Positions 17,753 to 25,690 of a stretch of 34,875 bases of DNA are shown here, one piece after another (within the stretch, counting starts at the first letter, position 1; the number at the start of each line of letters is the position of its first letter). The translations under genes and the position numbers were made by a program. The notes under the pieces were generated by a model, which saw only the letters and a list, made by a program, of their open reading frames with translations, was not told the DNA's origin and searched no databases. The stretch comes from Bacteroidota bacterium (GTDB taxonomy: Bacteria > Bacteroidota > Bacteroidia > Chitinophagales > Chitinophagaceae), in NCBI GenBank assembly GCA_005883855.1, contig VBAU01000032.1:1751-36625 (forward strand). Reading direction: 5' to 3'.

Positions 17753-18724
17753 ATGAATCCCTCTTTTATCGGCAAAGAAGAAATTGCTGCATTGCTTCCT
17801 ATGCAAGAATGCATTGACGTAATGGAGTCGACTTTCCGGGCGTTGGCAAATGGTGAATGTTTGCAGCCTTTGCGATCCATCATGTGCCTCCCTGACAAGA
17901 CCGGGTTATTAGGAATGATGCCAGGATATGCCGAAGGCCCAGGTGTAATGGGAATTAAATTGATTACTGTGTTTCATGCGAACAAAAATTCCGGGTATCC
18001 TTCACACCAGGGAGTCGTAGTTCTGTTTGATGCAAAGCACGGTCAGCCGCTAATGCTGTTCGATGCCACTGAGATAACAGCTATTCGGACGGCTGCGGTC
18101 AGCGCATTGGCCACTCGGGTACTGTCAAGGGAAAATTCTGAACGGCTTGCCATTATTGGCGCGGGCGAACAGGCGCAGAGGCATATCGAGTCAATATTGC
18201 TTGTGAGAGAAATAAAAGAGATTTGGATTTGGAACAGAAATGAAGCCAATGCGGAAGCGCTCCGCAAAAAAATAAGCGCACAACGCGACATCCCCGTCCA
18301 GGTAACAAAAACGGCGCAGCAAGCGGTCGAAAATGCCGACATTATTTGTACGGTCACTTCTTCACCAGAAGCACTTGTGATGGGTGACTGGATCTCCAGG
18401 GGTTCCCACATCAATGCTGTTGGCTCGAGCACGCCTTTTTCACGAGAGTTGGACACGGCCGCCATTGTACGAGCGACACTGTTTACCGACCGGTACGAGT
18501 CGATTTTTAATGAGGCTGGAGACTTTCTCATTCCTAAGAAGGAAGGCGCCATCACAGATGATCACGTGAAAGCTGAGTTGGGCGAAGTGCTTACCACATC
18601 TAAAAAAGGAAGAGAGAGCAACGAGCAAATCACTATTTTTAAATCGCTGGGAATTGCGGTTGAAGATATTTTTTCGGCCTGGCATATTTATCAAAAAATA
18701 AATGGCATTAAACCGAATAAATGA
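17753..18724 (+). CDS. Ornithine cyclodeaminase/mu-crystallin family NAD(P)-dependent enzyme
   Basis: A 323-residue cytosolic enzyme. GIKL with K69 and EITAIRTAAVSALAT with R112 are the substrate-binding marks of the family. The Rossmann fold begins RLAIIGAGEQAQRHI (131-145). The C-terminal lobe carries ADIICTVTSS and INAVGSS. Members include true ornithine cyclodeaminase, ketimine and pyrroline-2-carboxylate reductases, alanine dehydrogenase and iminosuccinate reductase (BhcD), and the sequence alone does not choose among them. Its stop overlaps the start of the next gene as ATGA (18721-18724), implying translational coupling to a PLP dehydratase. That pairing favours reduction of an imine made by its neighbour (inference). 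A TATCTTTA box at 17713-17720 is a weak promoter candidate. Confidence 0.88.
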   Translation: MNPSFIGKEEIAALLPMQECIDVMESTFRALANGECLQPLRSIMCLPDKTGLLGMMPGYAEGPGVMGIKLITVFHANKNSGYPSHQGVVVLFDAKHGQPLMLFDATEITAIRTAAVSALATRVLSRENSERLAIIGAGEQAQRHIESILLVREIKEIWIWNRNEANAEALRKKISAQRDIPVQVTKTAQQAVENADIICTVTSSPEALVMGDWISRGSHINAVGSSTPFSRELDTAAIVRATLFTDRYESIFNEAGDFLIPKKEGAITDDHVKAELGEVLTTSKKGRESNEQITIFKSLGIAVEDIFSAWHIYQKINGIKPNK

Positions 18725-19692
18725 TCACCGAACAAAAACACATTTCAGTATCTCTTGAAGATATTCGAAACGCACAGAAACGAATTAGTGGCAAGGTAAT
18801 ACGCACTCCCCTGCTCCGTTTTTATTATGATGAGTTTCCAGGAGAAATTTATTTGAAGCCTGAAAATCTTCAACCAATCGGTTCATTCAAATTAAGAGGA
18901 GCAGGCAACGCAATGGAGGCGGCCGATGGTTCCCTTTTGAAGGAAGGAGTATACACTGCCAGCGCCGGCAACATGGCGCAGGGTGTAGCTTGGAATGCAA
19001 GAATGCTGAATATCCCATGTACTGTGATTGTTCCTGATCATGCGCCCCAAACAAAGTTGGATGCCATCACCAGACTTGGTGCAAAATTCATTAAGATCCC
19101 ATTTGACGAGTGGTGGCAAGTGATTATGACGAGGGAGTTCCCCGGCATCAATGGATTGTTCATTCATCCCGTCGCTGATTCAAATGTGATCGCTGGCAAC
19201 GGAACAATTGGTTTGGAAATAGTAGAGGATCTTCCCGAATTGGACGCGGTAATTGTACCCTATGGCGGCGGGGGCCTGATAAGTGGCATTGCATCTGCAA
19301 TAAAATCGGTACAACCGCATGTAAAAATTTATGCGTCTGAAGTGGAGACAGCGGCGCCCCTTGCTCCATCATTGGAAGCAGGCATGCCCGTTAAAGTGGA
19401 ATACACTCCCAGCTTTGTCGATGGGATGGGGAGCAGTAACATACTTCCGGAAATGTGGCCACTCGTGAGCAGGCTCGTTGACAAATCGATCGTCTTGAGT
19501 TTGGAAAAAATTGCCGAAGCAATCAAATTATTAATGGAAAGAAACCGCATCATTGCGGAAGGCGCCGGTGGCTCTTCACTTGCAGCGGCGCTGACTGGAA
19601 AAGCTGGCACAGGAAAAATTGTTTGTGTAATCTCAGGAGGAAATATTGATGCTGAAAAACTAATAAAGATCCTATCCGGAACAATTTGTTAA
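18721..19692 (+). CDS. PLP-dependent threonine/serine dehydratase or racemase family (fold type II)
   Basis: A 323-residue enzyme without an ACT regulatory domain, so it resembles catabolic threonine dehydratase, serine racemase and hydroxyaspartate dehydratase. The PLP lysine is K57 in IGSFKLRGAGNA. SAGNMAQG (81-88) binds the substrate carboxylate; the usual His of SAGNHAQG is Met here. The phosphate loop GGGGLISG is at 182-189 and ISGGNID at 305-310. It overlaps the preceding reductase gene by four bases and is followed 11 bases later by a nucleoside hydrolase. Substrate is uncertain: threonine, serine, beta-hydroxyaspartate or a hydroxyectoine-type intermediate (EutB family) are all possible. 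Confidence 0.9.
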   Translation: MITEQKHISVSLEDIRNAQKRISGKVIRTPLLRFYYDEFPGEIYLKPENLQPIGSFKLRGAGNAMEAADGSLLKEGVYTASAGNMAQGVAWNARMLNIPCTVIVPDHAPQTKLDAITRLGAKFIKIPFDEWWQVIMTREFPGINGLFIHPVADSNVIAGNGTIGLEIVEDLPELDAVIVPYGGGGLISGIASAIKSVQPHVKIYASEVETAAPLAPSLEAGMPVKVEYTPSFVDGMGSSNILPEMWPLVSRLVDKSIVLSLEKIAEAIKLLMERNRIIAEGAGGSSLAAALTGKAGTGKIVCVISGGNIDAEKLIKILSGTIC

Positions 19693-19703
19693 GCCCATAA
19701 AAC

Positions 19704-20693
19704 ATGAGACTTTACAAGATAGTTTTTTGCCTTTGCCTGCTGATGGGCTCTACTTCTTTAATCGCTCAAAAAAATAAACCTGTTGTAATCATTTTTGATA
19801 GCGACATGGGTCCTGATTACGATGATGTAGGCGCCATCACTCTGTTGCATGCCTTTGCAGACAGCGGGTATGTGAAAATCCTGGCTACGGTAGCCAGTAC
19901 CAAATATGAAGGAGTAGCAGCAGTGTTCAATGTATTCAACACTTATTTTCGGAGGCCCGATTTGCCCATCGGTGTACCCAAAGACAAAGCACTCGAACTA
20001 AAAGATTGGCAGCATTGGAGTGATACTTTGATATCGAGATACCCGCACAAGATAAAAACGAACGATCAAGTGCCGGACGCAACTGAAGTCTACAGAAAAA
20101 TACTTTCGGCGCAACCAAACAAAAGAGTAACCATTGTAACTACAGGCTTCCTTACGAATCTATACAACCTGATGAATTCGGAGCCCGACAAGTACTCGAA
20201 GTTGAGCGGCAAGGAATTAATCAGGCAAAAAGTAAAACAGTTAGTGTGCATGGCTGGCAGATTTCCATCGGGCAGCGAATTCAATGTGAATCGCGATGCG
20301 CCGGCGTCCCAACTAGTTTTCAACAATTGGCCTACACCTGTGTTGTTGAGCGGATTTGAAATCGGAATGAAAATAAAAACAGGGTTACCTCTTGTTAAAA
20401 ATGAGTCAATCAAAAACAGCCCGGTAAAAGATGTGTTCCGAATTTGCATCCCGATGAGCGCGGAAGATAGCGCGGGACGTATGAGTTGGGATGAAACAGC
20501 CGTGCTAGTTGCAGCGAAGGGATATAAGCCCTGGTATAAAATAGAAAAGGGTAAAATGGTCGTAGCCAACGATGGCAGTAACTCCTGGGTGAACAATCCC
20601 GCTATACACAGCCGTCTTGTGGAAGAAGAATCTCCTAAGGTTGTGCAGGGCATTATCAACACGACCATGATGCACCAGCCAACAAAAAAATAA
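19704..20693 (+). CDS. Secreted nucleoside hydrolase (IUNH family)
   Basis: A 329-residue protein with an N-terminal signal peptide (MRLYKIVFCLCLLMGSTSLIA, cleavage near residue 21-22), so it is periplasmic or exported. It hydrolyses the N-glycosidic bond of nucleosides to free base and ribose. The Ca-binding signature DSDMGPDYDDVGAITLL (33-49) replaces the classical DTDPGIDDA form with one extra residue. VTIVTTGFLTNLYNL and NVNRDAPASQLVF are the other conserved blocks, and WDETAVLVA near the C-terminus carries the last metal-binding acid. It is the third gene of the operon with the cyclodeaminase and the PLP enzyme. The link with amino acid chemistry is not obvious, and it may simply share the promoter. 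Confidence 0.88.
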   Translation: MRLYKIVFCLCLLMGSTSLIAQKNKPVVIIFDSDMGPDYDDVGAITLLHAFADSGYVKILATVASTKYEGVAAVFNVFNTYFRRPDLPIGVPKDKALELKDWQHWSDTLISRYPHKIKTNDQVPDATEVYRKILSAQPNKRVTIVTTGFLTNLYNLMNSEPDKYSKLSGKELIRQKVKQLVCMAGRFPSGSEFNVNRDAPASQLVFNNWPTPVLLSGFEIGMKIKTGLPLVKNESIKNSPVKDVFRICIPMSAEDSAGRMSWDETAVLVAAKGYKPWYKIEKGKMVVANDGSNSWVNNPAIHSRLVEEESPKVVQGIINTTMMHQPTKK

Positions 20694-20881
20694 CCGCTGC
20701 TATTTCTTTCCCGTCCATTTCCACAATTGGAAGATTTCACTAATGGATATTTTCACAGTTTATACATGTGACTGATATGAAACAACAAGGCTATCAGTGC
20801 ACTTGATATTTTATAGACTCTTATAGTGGTCATGGCATGGTCATTGAAAACATTATAGTGTTTCACCCGAAAACTGTGAAT

Positions 20882-21298
20882 ATGAAACAGACTCTTATAA
20901 TAATGTCAGCGACTTTTTTATTTGCTACATGCAAACAAAAGACGGCTCAAACCGATTCAAATAGCTACCCCACCGATACGGCGGTATACAATAATTATCC
21001 TTCCGGTGGCGTGAGATATTCGTCCCCATATCATGGCAACGGAACAAGGGTTGGTTATCATTCCCGCACGTACGTGAGTAAATCAAATAATCCTTCGCGT
21101 TCAACGGTTGTGAAAAAGAAAGGCTGGAGCAGTGCCGCTAAAGGGACCGCGATTGGTGCAGCTTCGGGCGCTGTTCTGGGCGCCGTGTTGAGTAAGGATC
21201 ATCATCGTGCGAAAGGTGCGGTGATTGGTGGTGCAGCCGGAGCAGCAGGTGGCTATCTATACGGTAGACATCGTGACAAAAAGAATGGACGTTATTAA
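20882..21298 (+). CDS. Putative lipoprotein with glycine zipper
   Basis: About 138 residues from the ATG at 20882, chosen because MKQTLIIMSATFLFATC then gives a short signal with a lipidation cysteine at C17; an in-frame ATG at 20837 would bury it. The lipobox is imperfect (Phe at -3). A Ser/Tyr/Asn-rich linker (20-85) follows, then two glycine-zipper stretches (GTAIGAASGAVLGAVLS and AVIGGAAGAAGGYLYG, about 95-130) of the Rick_17kDa/YMGG type, and a basic tail. Such proteins sit in the outer membrane and often respond to envelope stress, but this one has no assigned job. It has its own terminator. Confidence 0.8.
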   Translation: MKQTLIIMSATFLFATCKQKTAQTDSNSYPTDTAVYNNYPSGGVRYSSPYHGNGTRVGYHSRTYVSKSNNPSRSTVVKKKGWSSAAKGTAIGAASGAVLGAVLSKDHHRAKGAVIGGAAGAAGGYLYGRHRDKKNGRY

Positions 21299-21321
21299 TA
21301 GCCCTATGCAAAAACGAAAAG

Positions 21322-21346
21322 GCGATGCTAAGCATCGCTTTTTTTT
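21322..21346 (+). terminator. Rho-independent terminator
   Basis: A seven-base stem GCGATGC/GCATCGC with a TAA loop is followed by eight T on the plus strand. It ends the lipoprotein gene. Confidence 0.92.
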
Positions 21347-21437
21347 ATCTTTTAACGGCTCCCATTTGTGATTCTCCAACTCTCTCTTTTAACTTTATTT
21401 TATTTTGTGATATTTAAAATTTTTCAAAGCGAAACTT

Positions 21438-22151
21438 ATGAGTAATCTCAACAGTAAAGTCGCCTACATAACTGGGGGAAGCAAGGGTATTGGCTTCGGC
21501 ATTGCGAAAACTTTAGTCGATAATGGAATTAGGGTGGCGATCACAAGTAGAAGTATTAGCTCGGCAAAGGAGGCTGCCCAGTCGCTGAGTAATGATGCTT
21601 TAAGGGTGTTGGCGTTGGAATCGAATGTAACTTCTCTCGCGTCGGAAATCAAAGCTGTAAAGGCAGTTGTTGACTATTTCGGGAAGTTGGATGTAGTAGT
21701 TGCGAATGCCGGGGTAGGCCACTTTGCGCCAATTGACACGATTACAGAAAAAGACTGGAAAGAAACCATTGACACCAACCTGACGGGTGTTTTCAATACT
21801 GTAAGAGCCAGCGTGGAGGCATTGAAGAATTCAAAAGGATATGTCATCACCATCGCCAGCCTTGCGGGCGCAAATTTTTTTGAAAACGGCGCCGCTTACA
21901 ACGCAAGCAAGTTCGGACTGGTTGGTTTTAGCCAGGCCATCATGTTAGACCTTAGAAAATACGGCATAAAGGTCTGCACGATAATGCCAGGTTCCGTTGC
22001 TACTTACTTTAATGACCATGTTCCAAATGAGAGTGACTCATGGAAGATACAACCGGAAGATATTGGGCAGATCGTACTCGACCTTTTAAAAATGAACCCA
22101 CGAACTCTTCCAAGCAAAATAGAAGTGAGACCCTCGATGCCGCGGAAATAA
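21438..22151 (+). CDS. Short-chain dehydrogenase/reductase (classical SDR)
   Basis: A 237-residue cytosolic oxidoreductase. The dinucleotide motif TGGSKGIG is at 12-19, NAG at 90-92, and the catalytic S141, Y154 and K158 are all present (IASLAG and YNASK). The basic/serine-containing loop after strand 2 (TSRS) suggests NADP preference (inference). It resembles FabG-like 3-oxoacyl reductases, but no fatty acid synthesis gene is nearby, so the substrate is unknown. It stands alone, with a terminator upstream and 59 bases to the next gene. Confidence 0.93.
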   Translation: MSNLNSKVAYITGGSKGIGFGIAKTLVDNGIRVAITSRSISSAKEAAQSLSNDALRVLALESNVTSLASEIKAVKAVVDYFGKLDVVVANAGVGHFAPIDTITEKDWKETIDTNLTGVFNTVRASVEALKNSKGYVITIASLAGANFFENGAAYNASKFGLVGFSQAIMLDLRKYGIKVCTIMPGSVATYFNDHVPNESDSWKIQPEDIGQIVLDLLKMNPRTLPSKIEVRPSMPRK

Positions 22152-22210
22152 TGAAGTAACTTAGCAACATAATTTTTTGCCTCATTTAATTAACAACGGA
22201 ATTCCTGCGT

Positions 22211-22894
22211 ATGCCCGGGGAGCTAACAGAAACGAAAAGAGCTGGTAACGCCAACGACCAGATCATTCCTTACTACACTTTGAGAATTTTGATTGGAGCG
22301 GCAGGCATATCGCTTCCGATTCTTCTCGTCATTGGCAAGCTTATCGCTGAGAATTCATTTAGACTGGAATATTCTATCAGCGATTATTACGATAACTCAA
22401 CTGCCGGTGACATTCTTGTGGGCGTGCTGTTCTCCCTGGCTTTTTTTCTTGTATCTTACAAGGGTTATGCACGCATTGATAGCATCGCCGCGAACCTTGG
22501 ATGCGCATTTGCCCTTGGAGTAGCACTTTTTCCAACCACGAGCAAGAATACATTTGTTCACTACTCGCATTTCGTTTTTTCATTTTTGCTCTTTTCCGTA
22601 TTTATCTTTTTTTCCCTCTACCTGTTTAGAAAAAGCAGCCCACATCCGACAAAGCAAAAAAAGAACCGGAACAAGGTTTACCTCGTTTGTGGCATCCTCA
22701 TGATTCTTTGTATCGCTGGCATCGCCCTTTGCCAGATATTTAATATAGATGCGAATCTTCACCTTGTTTTCTGGCTCGAGTCACTTGCTCTCGCCTCCTT
22801 TGGATTCTCATGGATCACAAAGGCTGAAGTTGTCTTCCAGGACGAGTATAAAAAGGAGCCGGCTAGCAAGAAAGTCTTGCAGGTGGTTGCATAA
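22211..22894 (+). CDS. Multi-pass membrane protein, DUF998-like
   Basis: A 227-residue integral membrane protein with about six hydrophobic segments (roughly 25-47, 66-84, 91-107, 116-138, 156-176, 184-202). An SDYYDNSTAGD motif lies between helices 1 and 2 and ALFPTTSK after helix 3; both are reminiscent of DUF998 and frpA-like families, where short polar loops near the membrane are conserved. No catalytic residues are recognised and the function is unknown. Its 3' end overlaps a possible small antisense frame (22863-23039). Confidence 0.8.
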   Translation: MPGELTETKRAGNANDQIIPYYTLRILIGAAGISLPILLVIGKLIAENSFRLEYSISDYYDNSTAGDILVGVLFSLAFFLVSYKGYARIDSIAANLGCAFALGVALFPTTSKNTFVHYSHFVFSFLLFSVFIFFSLYLFRKSSPHPTKQKKNRNKVYLVCGILMILCIAGIALCQIFNIDANLHLVFWLESLALASFGFSWITKAEVVFQDEYKKEPASKKVLQVVA

Positions 22895-23039
22895 ATGGTG
22901 CAGTGGCTTCGTCAATAAAAAAGCTCATGAGTAATTCATGGGCGGAGAAGGTTAGTTCGTAGAATCCTGGAATTCCAGTAGGATCGAGCAAATGATGAAG
23001 CAGGTCCATTTGACGAAGTTTCGCATGATCATACGCCAA
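22863..23039 (-). CDS. Possible small protein downstream of the DinB-like gene
   Basis: A 58-codon frame without stops begins at a TTG eight bases after the DinB-like stop and ends in TAG, overlapping the 3' end of the plus-strand membrane protein by 32 bases. The product has a protein-like composition: LLHHLLDPTGIPGFYELTF then SAHELLMSFFIDEA. No family is recognised. It could be a small operon member, the remnant of a longer gene, or chance. An internal ATG (MDLLHHLL) would give 48 residues. Confidence 0.3.
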   Translation of the reverse strand: MAYDHAKLRQMDLLHHLLDPTGIPGFYELTFSAHELLMSFFIDEATAPFMQPPARLSC

Positions 23040-23047
23040 CGAATTAT

Positions 23048-23545
23048 TTAGTTAAAACTATTTTCATCAGCACTCGGACCATAACTTCCTGGAATCGGAA
23101 TACCTAATAACCGCAGATATACTCCCAGTTGTGCACGGTGGTGTATCTGCTGACTCAATGACATCCGGAGCACTTCAATTTTAGGATTGGTCGCATAAAT
23201 TGTAGCCCCATTTCTTAACGTCCATGGTTTCTCCAACTGTTTTTCATTCTCAGGTATAAGCGTTGCTAACCCTTCCGCGTAGCGCTTTTCAAAATAAGAG
23301 ATGAGGTCTGCACGGCTGTTGATAACCGGTTGCTCGTAGGGCTGGGCGAAATCAATTTCATCCGTATTAAACGTCATGGATATCCAGCCGGGCAGATCAG
23401 CGATGTGTGTGGCCAGCCTTTTCATATCCATACTTTTCGCGTGAGGCTTGTAGTCGAACTGATCTTCTGGAACCCGGGCCAGCATTTTTCGGGTAGTCGT
23501 AGCCTCATCCATAAACTGCCGCTTAAAAAATTCAATGAATGTCAT
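23048..23545 (-). CDS. DinB-superfamily protein
   Basis: 165 residues from the ATG at 23545 (MTFIEFFKRQF); an upstream TTG/GTG extension is less family-like. It is a four-helix bundle of the DinB/YfiT fold, often a metal-dependent thiol transferase or an unknown stress protein. LATHIADLPGW provides the first ligand histidine (H47). The C-terminal IHHRAQLGVYLRLLGIPIPGSYGPSADE is the family tail with H135 and H136. The residue four before H136, usually a second ligand histidine, is Gln (Q132). It lies 46 bases after a WYL regulator on the same strand, a common pairing, so it is probably that regulator's target. The biochemical role is unknown. Confidence 0.88.
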   Translation of the reverse strand: MTFIEFFKRQFMDEATTTRKMLARVPEDQFDYKPHAKSMDMKRLATHIADLPGWISMTFNTDEIDFAQPYEQPVINSRADLISYFEKRYAEGLATLIPENEKQLEKPWTLRNGATIYATNPKIEVLRMSLSQQIHHRAQLGVYLRLLGIPIPGSYGPSADENSFN

Positions 23546-23591
23546 CGTGTTTTGTTTTGTACCACAAAGCAACAACCCACTAGTGACAGCC

Positions 23592-24560
23592 CTATGTCAG
23601 CAGCATCTGAGTTTGTTCCAATTTTCTTAAAATATTTTCTGCGGTCTCGGCTACAATCTCATTGAGCCTTACGGGTTCAACAATTTTGGCATGATCGCCA
23701 AATAACATGAACCATCGTGAAAACCCCATCAAAGACCCCGTCAAAAAAGTCATGCGCACATATTCGCCCATGCTTTCTTCTTTGACAAATCCATTGTAGT
23801 ACTTCTGTTCCCCCAGGTGTTTCACAATGTTCGCTTCAACATCGAGTACAACCTTGTGTACTTCTCTCTCGGAAGACATCTGGCTAATAAAACTCTGTAG
23901 CGATGGATGTGTTTTTGAAAACGTTTCTTCTGTAAAAACCAGCTTGTCAATTTGGTCCGTACGGAAATTCCGATAGTCATTCCTCAGTCGACAAAATGCA
24001 ATAAGATACCAATGGCTGCCCAGGTAATAAATACCGACTGGCTCGACCTTACGTGTGGTGGTTTCCTTCTTTTCAAGAGATGTGTAATCAATTTCAATGA
24101 CCGATGACTTGCTAATCGCTCTCAGTAATGGGTGAAGATGTAATTCTTCGCGCGGTTCGTGAACAATGGCAGGATGATTCATCACGGCGATATGCTGATC
24201 AATTTCCTCGATGTGGTCTTTTTCCGAATGTCTGAGTATAGCCTTAATCTTGTCGAGTGCAGAGGTATAATGTTTGGAAATGCTTGCGTCGGTCTTTGAC
24301 TGGACCAGCTTTGCCGCAGTTAGCAATGCTGATGCTTCGTCCTCGTTAAACATCACAGGTGGTAGTTTGTATCCCTCCATTAACCGATAACCTGTACCAG
24401 CTTCGCCAATTACCGGCACACCTCCTTCTTCGAGTGCATGTACATCGCGGTATACCGTGCGTAAGCTGATAGAAAATCTATCTGCAATTTCCCGAGCTTT
24501 TACCAGTCGCCTCGATTGAAGCTGAATCAGAATTGCCGAGAGACGATCAATACGATTCAT
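23592..24560 (-). CDS. HTH/WYL-domain transcriptional regulator (YafY family)
   Basis: 322 residues from the ATG at 24560 (MNRIDRLSAILIQLQ). A longer start 28 codons upstream is unlikely: its extra residues are not family-like, and a TAAAGGTA (7/8) promoter box lies at 24567-24574. The N-terminal winged helix-turn-helix (1-65) contains KAREIADRFSISLRTVYRDV. The WYL domain (about 145-225) has IEIDYTSLEKKETTTRKVEPVGIYYLGSHWYLIAFCR, with WYL in the family's position, followed by the WCX C-terminal extension. WYL domains sense small ligands or nucleic acids. It precedes the DinB gene in the same operon and diverges from the TonB-domain gene. Confidence 0.93.
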   Translation of the reverse strand: MNRIDRLSAILIQLQSRRLVKAREIADRFSISLRTVYRDVHALEEGGVPVIGEAGTGYRLMEGYKLPPVMFNEDEASALLTAAKLVQSKTDASISKHYTSALDKIKAILRHSEKDHIEEIDQHIAVMNHPAIVHEPREELHLHPLLRAISKSSVIEIDYTSLEKKETTTRKVEPVGIYYLGSHWYLIAFCRLRNDYRNFRTDQIDKLVFTEETFSKTHPSLQSFISQMSSEREVHKVVLDVEANIVKHLGEQKYYNGFVKEESMGEYVRMTFLTGSLMGFSRWFMLFGDHAKIVEPVRLNEIVAETAENILRKLEQTQMLLT

Positions 24561-24688
24561 AGATGGTAAAGGTAATCGGAAATGAGTAATGCAATTGGGG
24601 GCGTGAGCCATTAAGGCGACGTTCAAATTACCCCAATCTTTCAATTTTTCATTATAGGTATTTTCGTTAATTTCCAGAAAGCGTTTTT

Positions 24689-25069
24689 ATGAAAGTGATC
24701 ACACTTCTTCTGCTCGTTTTAGTTTTCGGCAAAGGGTATTCTCAAACTGATGTCGCCACATATGGATACGTGGATTCAGTCACATTTAGAGAAGCTGAGG
24801 TGCATCCTGCACCGATGGGCGGCCTGTCGGCCTGGGAAGCATTTCTTAAAAAAGAGATGCGGCATGTCGGCCTACCCGGAACGGTGATCGTTGAATTCAC
24901 CGTTAATAAAGATGACCCCACTCCAACCAATATAAAGATTTATAGGTCAGATAAGGCAGCGTTGAATAATGAAGCAATCAGAATAATTAAAAAATCGCGA
25001 TGGGTACCTGCTCTGGCAAACGGGAAAACTGTAAACTACAGAACGCGTGAGGAGATCGAATTTAAGTAG
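24689..25069 (+). CDS. TonB C-terminal domain (energy transducer-like) periplasmic protein
   Basis: A 126-residue protein with a signal peptide (MKVITLLLLVLVFGKGYSQ, cleavage near 19). The rest is one TonB C-terminal domain: MGGLSAWEAFLKKEMRH, then GTVIVEFTVNKDD, IKIYRSDKAALNNEAIRIIKKSRWVPALANGK and a final RTREEIEFK strand. Full TonB would have a transmembrane anchor and a proline-rich linker, both absent, so this is a free periplasmic domain. Such small forms are frequent in Bacteroidota and might handle outer-membrane proteins (inference). A TATTTTCG box lies at 24659-24666, 22 bases before the start. Confidence 0.88.
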   Translation: MKVITLLLLVLVFGKGYSQTDVATYGYVDSVTFREAEVHPAPMGGLSAWEAFLKKEMRHVGLPGTVIVEFTVNKDDPTPTNIKIYRSDKAALNNEAIRIIKKSRWVPALANGKTVNYRTREEIEFK

Positions 25070-25132
25070 CAATACCTAAACCGACACAGTGCAGGCTTCT
25101 TTTCACTAACATGATGAATCGGTTCAATAAAA

Positions 25133-25154
25133 AAGGGCATCAAACGATGCCCTT
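25133..25154 (-). terminator. Terminator of the SWIB gene
   Basis: A nine-base perfect stem AAGGGCATC/GATGCCCTT has an AAAC loop. Six T follow on the minus strand. It is placed between convergent genes and may serve both. Confidence 0.88.
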
Positions 25155-25180
25155 AAATGTTTTATGCAAATCGTCATTGC

Positions 25181-25540
25181 TTATTTCAAATGCTTTGAAA
25201 GATGCTTTGCCATATCAAACATAGACACCTGGCCCTTTCCAGCGAACACAGCTTTCAAATTACCATCGGCATTGATCATGCGTCTATTCTTCGCATCTTG
25301 CAAATTATTTTTCCGGATGTATTCCCACATTTTTTTCACGGCCTCCGTGCGAGGAACGGGTTTATTTCCGATAACTGCTGCCAGATCGCCACTTGGCGTG
25401 AGTGGCCTCATGAATGCAGGGTTCGGCTTACGTTTCTTTTTTGGAGCAGCTTTTTTCACAACTTTTTTAGGTGCAGCTTTTTTGGGTTTAGCTTTTTTAG
25501 CAACTTTCTTCGTTGCCTTCTTTGCTTTTTTTGTTGCCAT
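25181..25540 (-). CDS. SWIB/MDM2-domain protein with histone H1-like tail
   Basis: A 119-residue protein. Residues 1-38 are almost only Lys, Ala, Pro and Val in KKAxKKx repeats, like the tail of histone H1 and of bacterial HU/H1-like proteins. Residues 42-118 form a SWIB (BAF60b/MDM2-fold) domain: MRPLTPSGDLAAVIGNKPVPRTEAVKKMWEYIRKNNLQD, then NRRMINADGNLKAVF, the hallmark of the family. SWIB domains are best known from eukaryotic chromatin remodellers and from chlamydiae, where they fuse to topoisomerase. Free bacterial SWIB proteins occur in several phyla and probably bind chromosomal DNA (inference). It has its own terminator. Low-complexity coding sequence may cause misalignment. Confidence 0.93.
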   Translation of the reverse strand: MATKKAKKATKKVAKKAKPKKAAPKKVVKKAAPKKKRKPNPAFMRPLTPSGDLAAVIGNKPVPRTEAVKKMWEYIRKNNLQDAKNRRMINADGNLKAVFAGKGQVSMFDMAKHLSKHLK

Positions 25541-25690
25541 GTTTTTTGAGTTTTGAATTTGAATGGGAGTCTTGTTAAATTAATGATGAATATAGCACTA
25601 TTTCTCATACGTCAAAATCTTTCCCGGGCAGGTGTTAATAAGTAGCCGTTTGCTATGAATAATGACCCTGTTTCCCCAATGAAAAATGGG

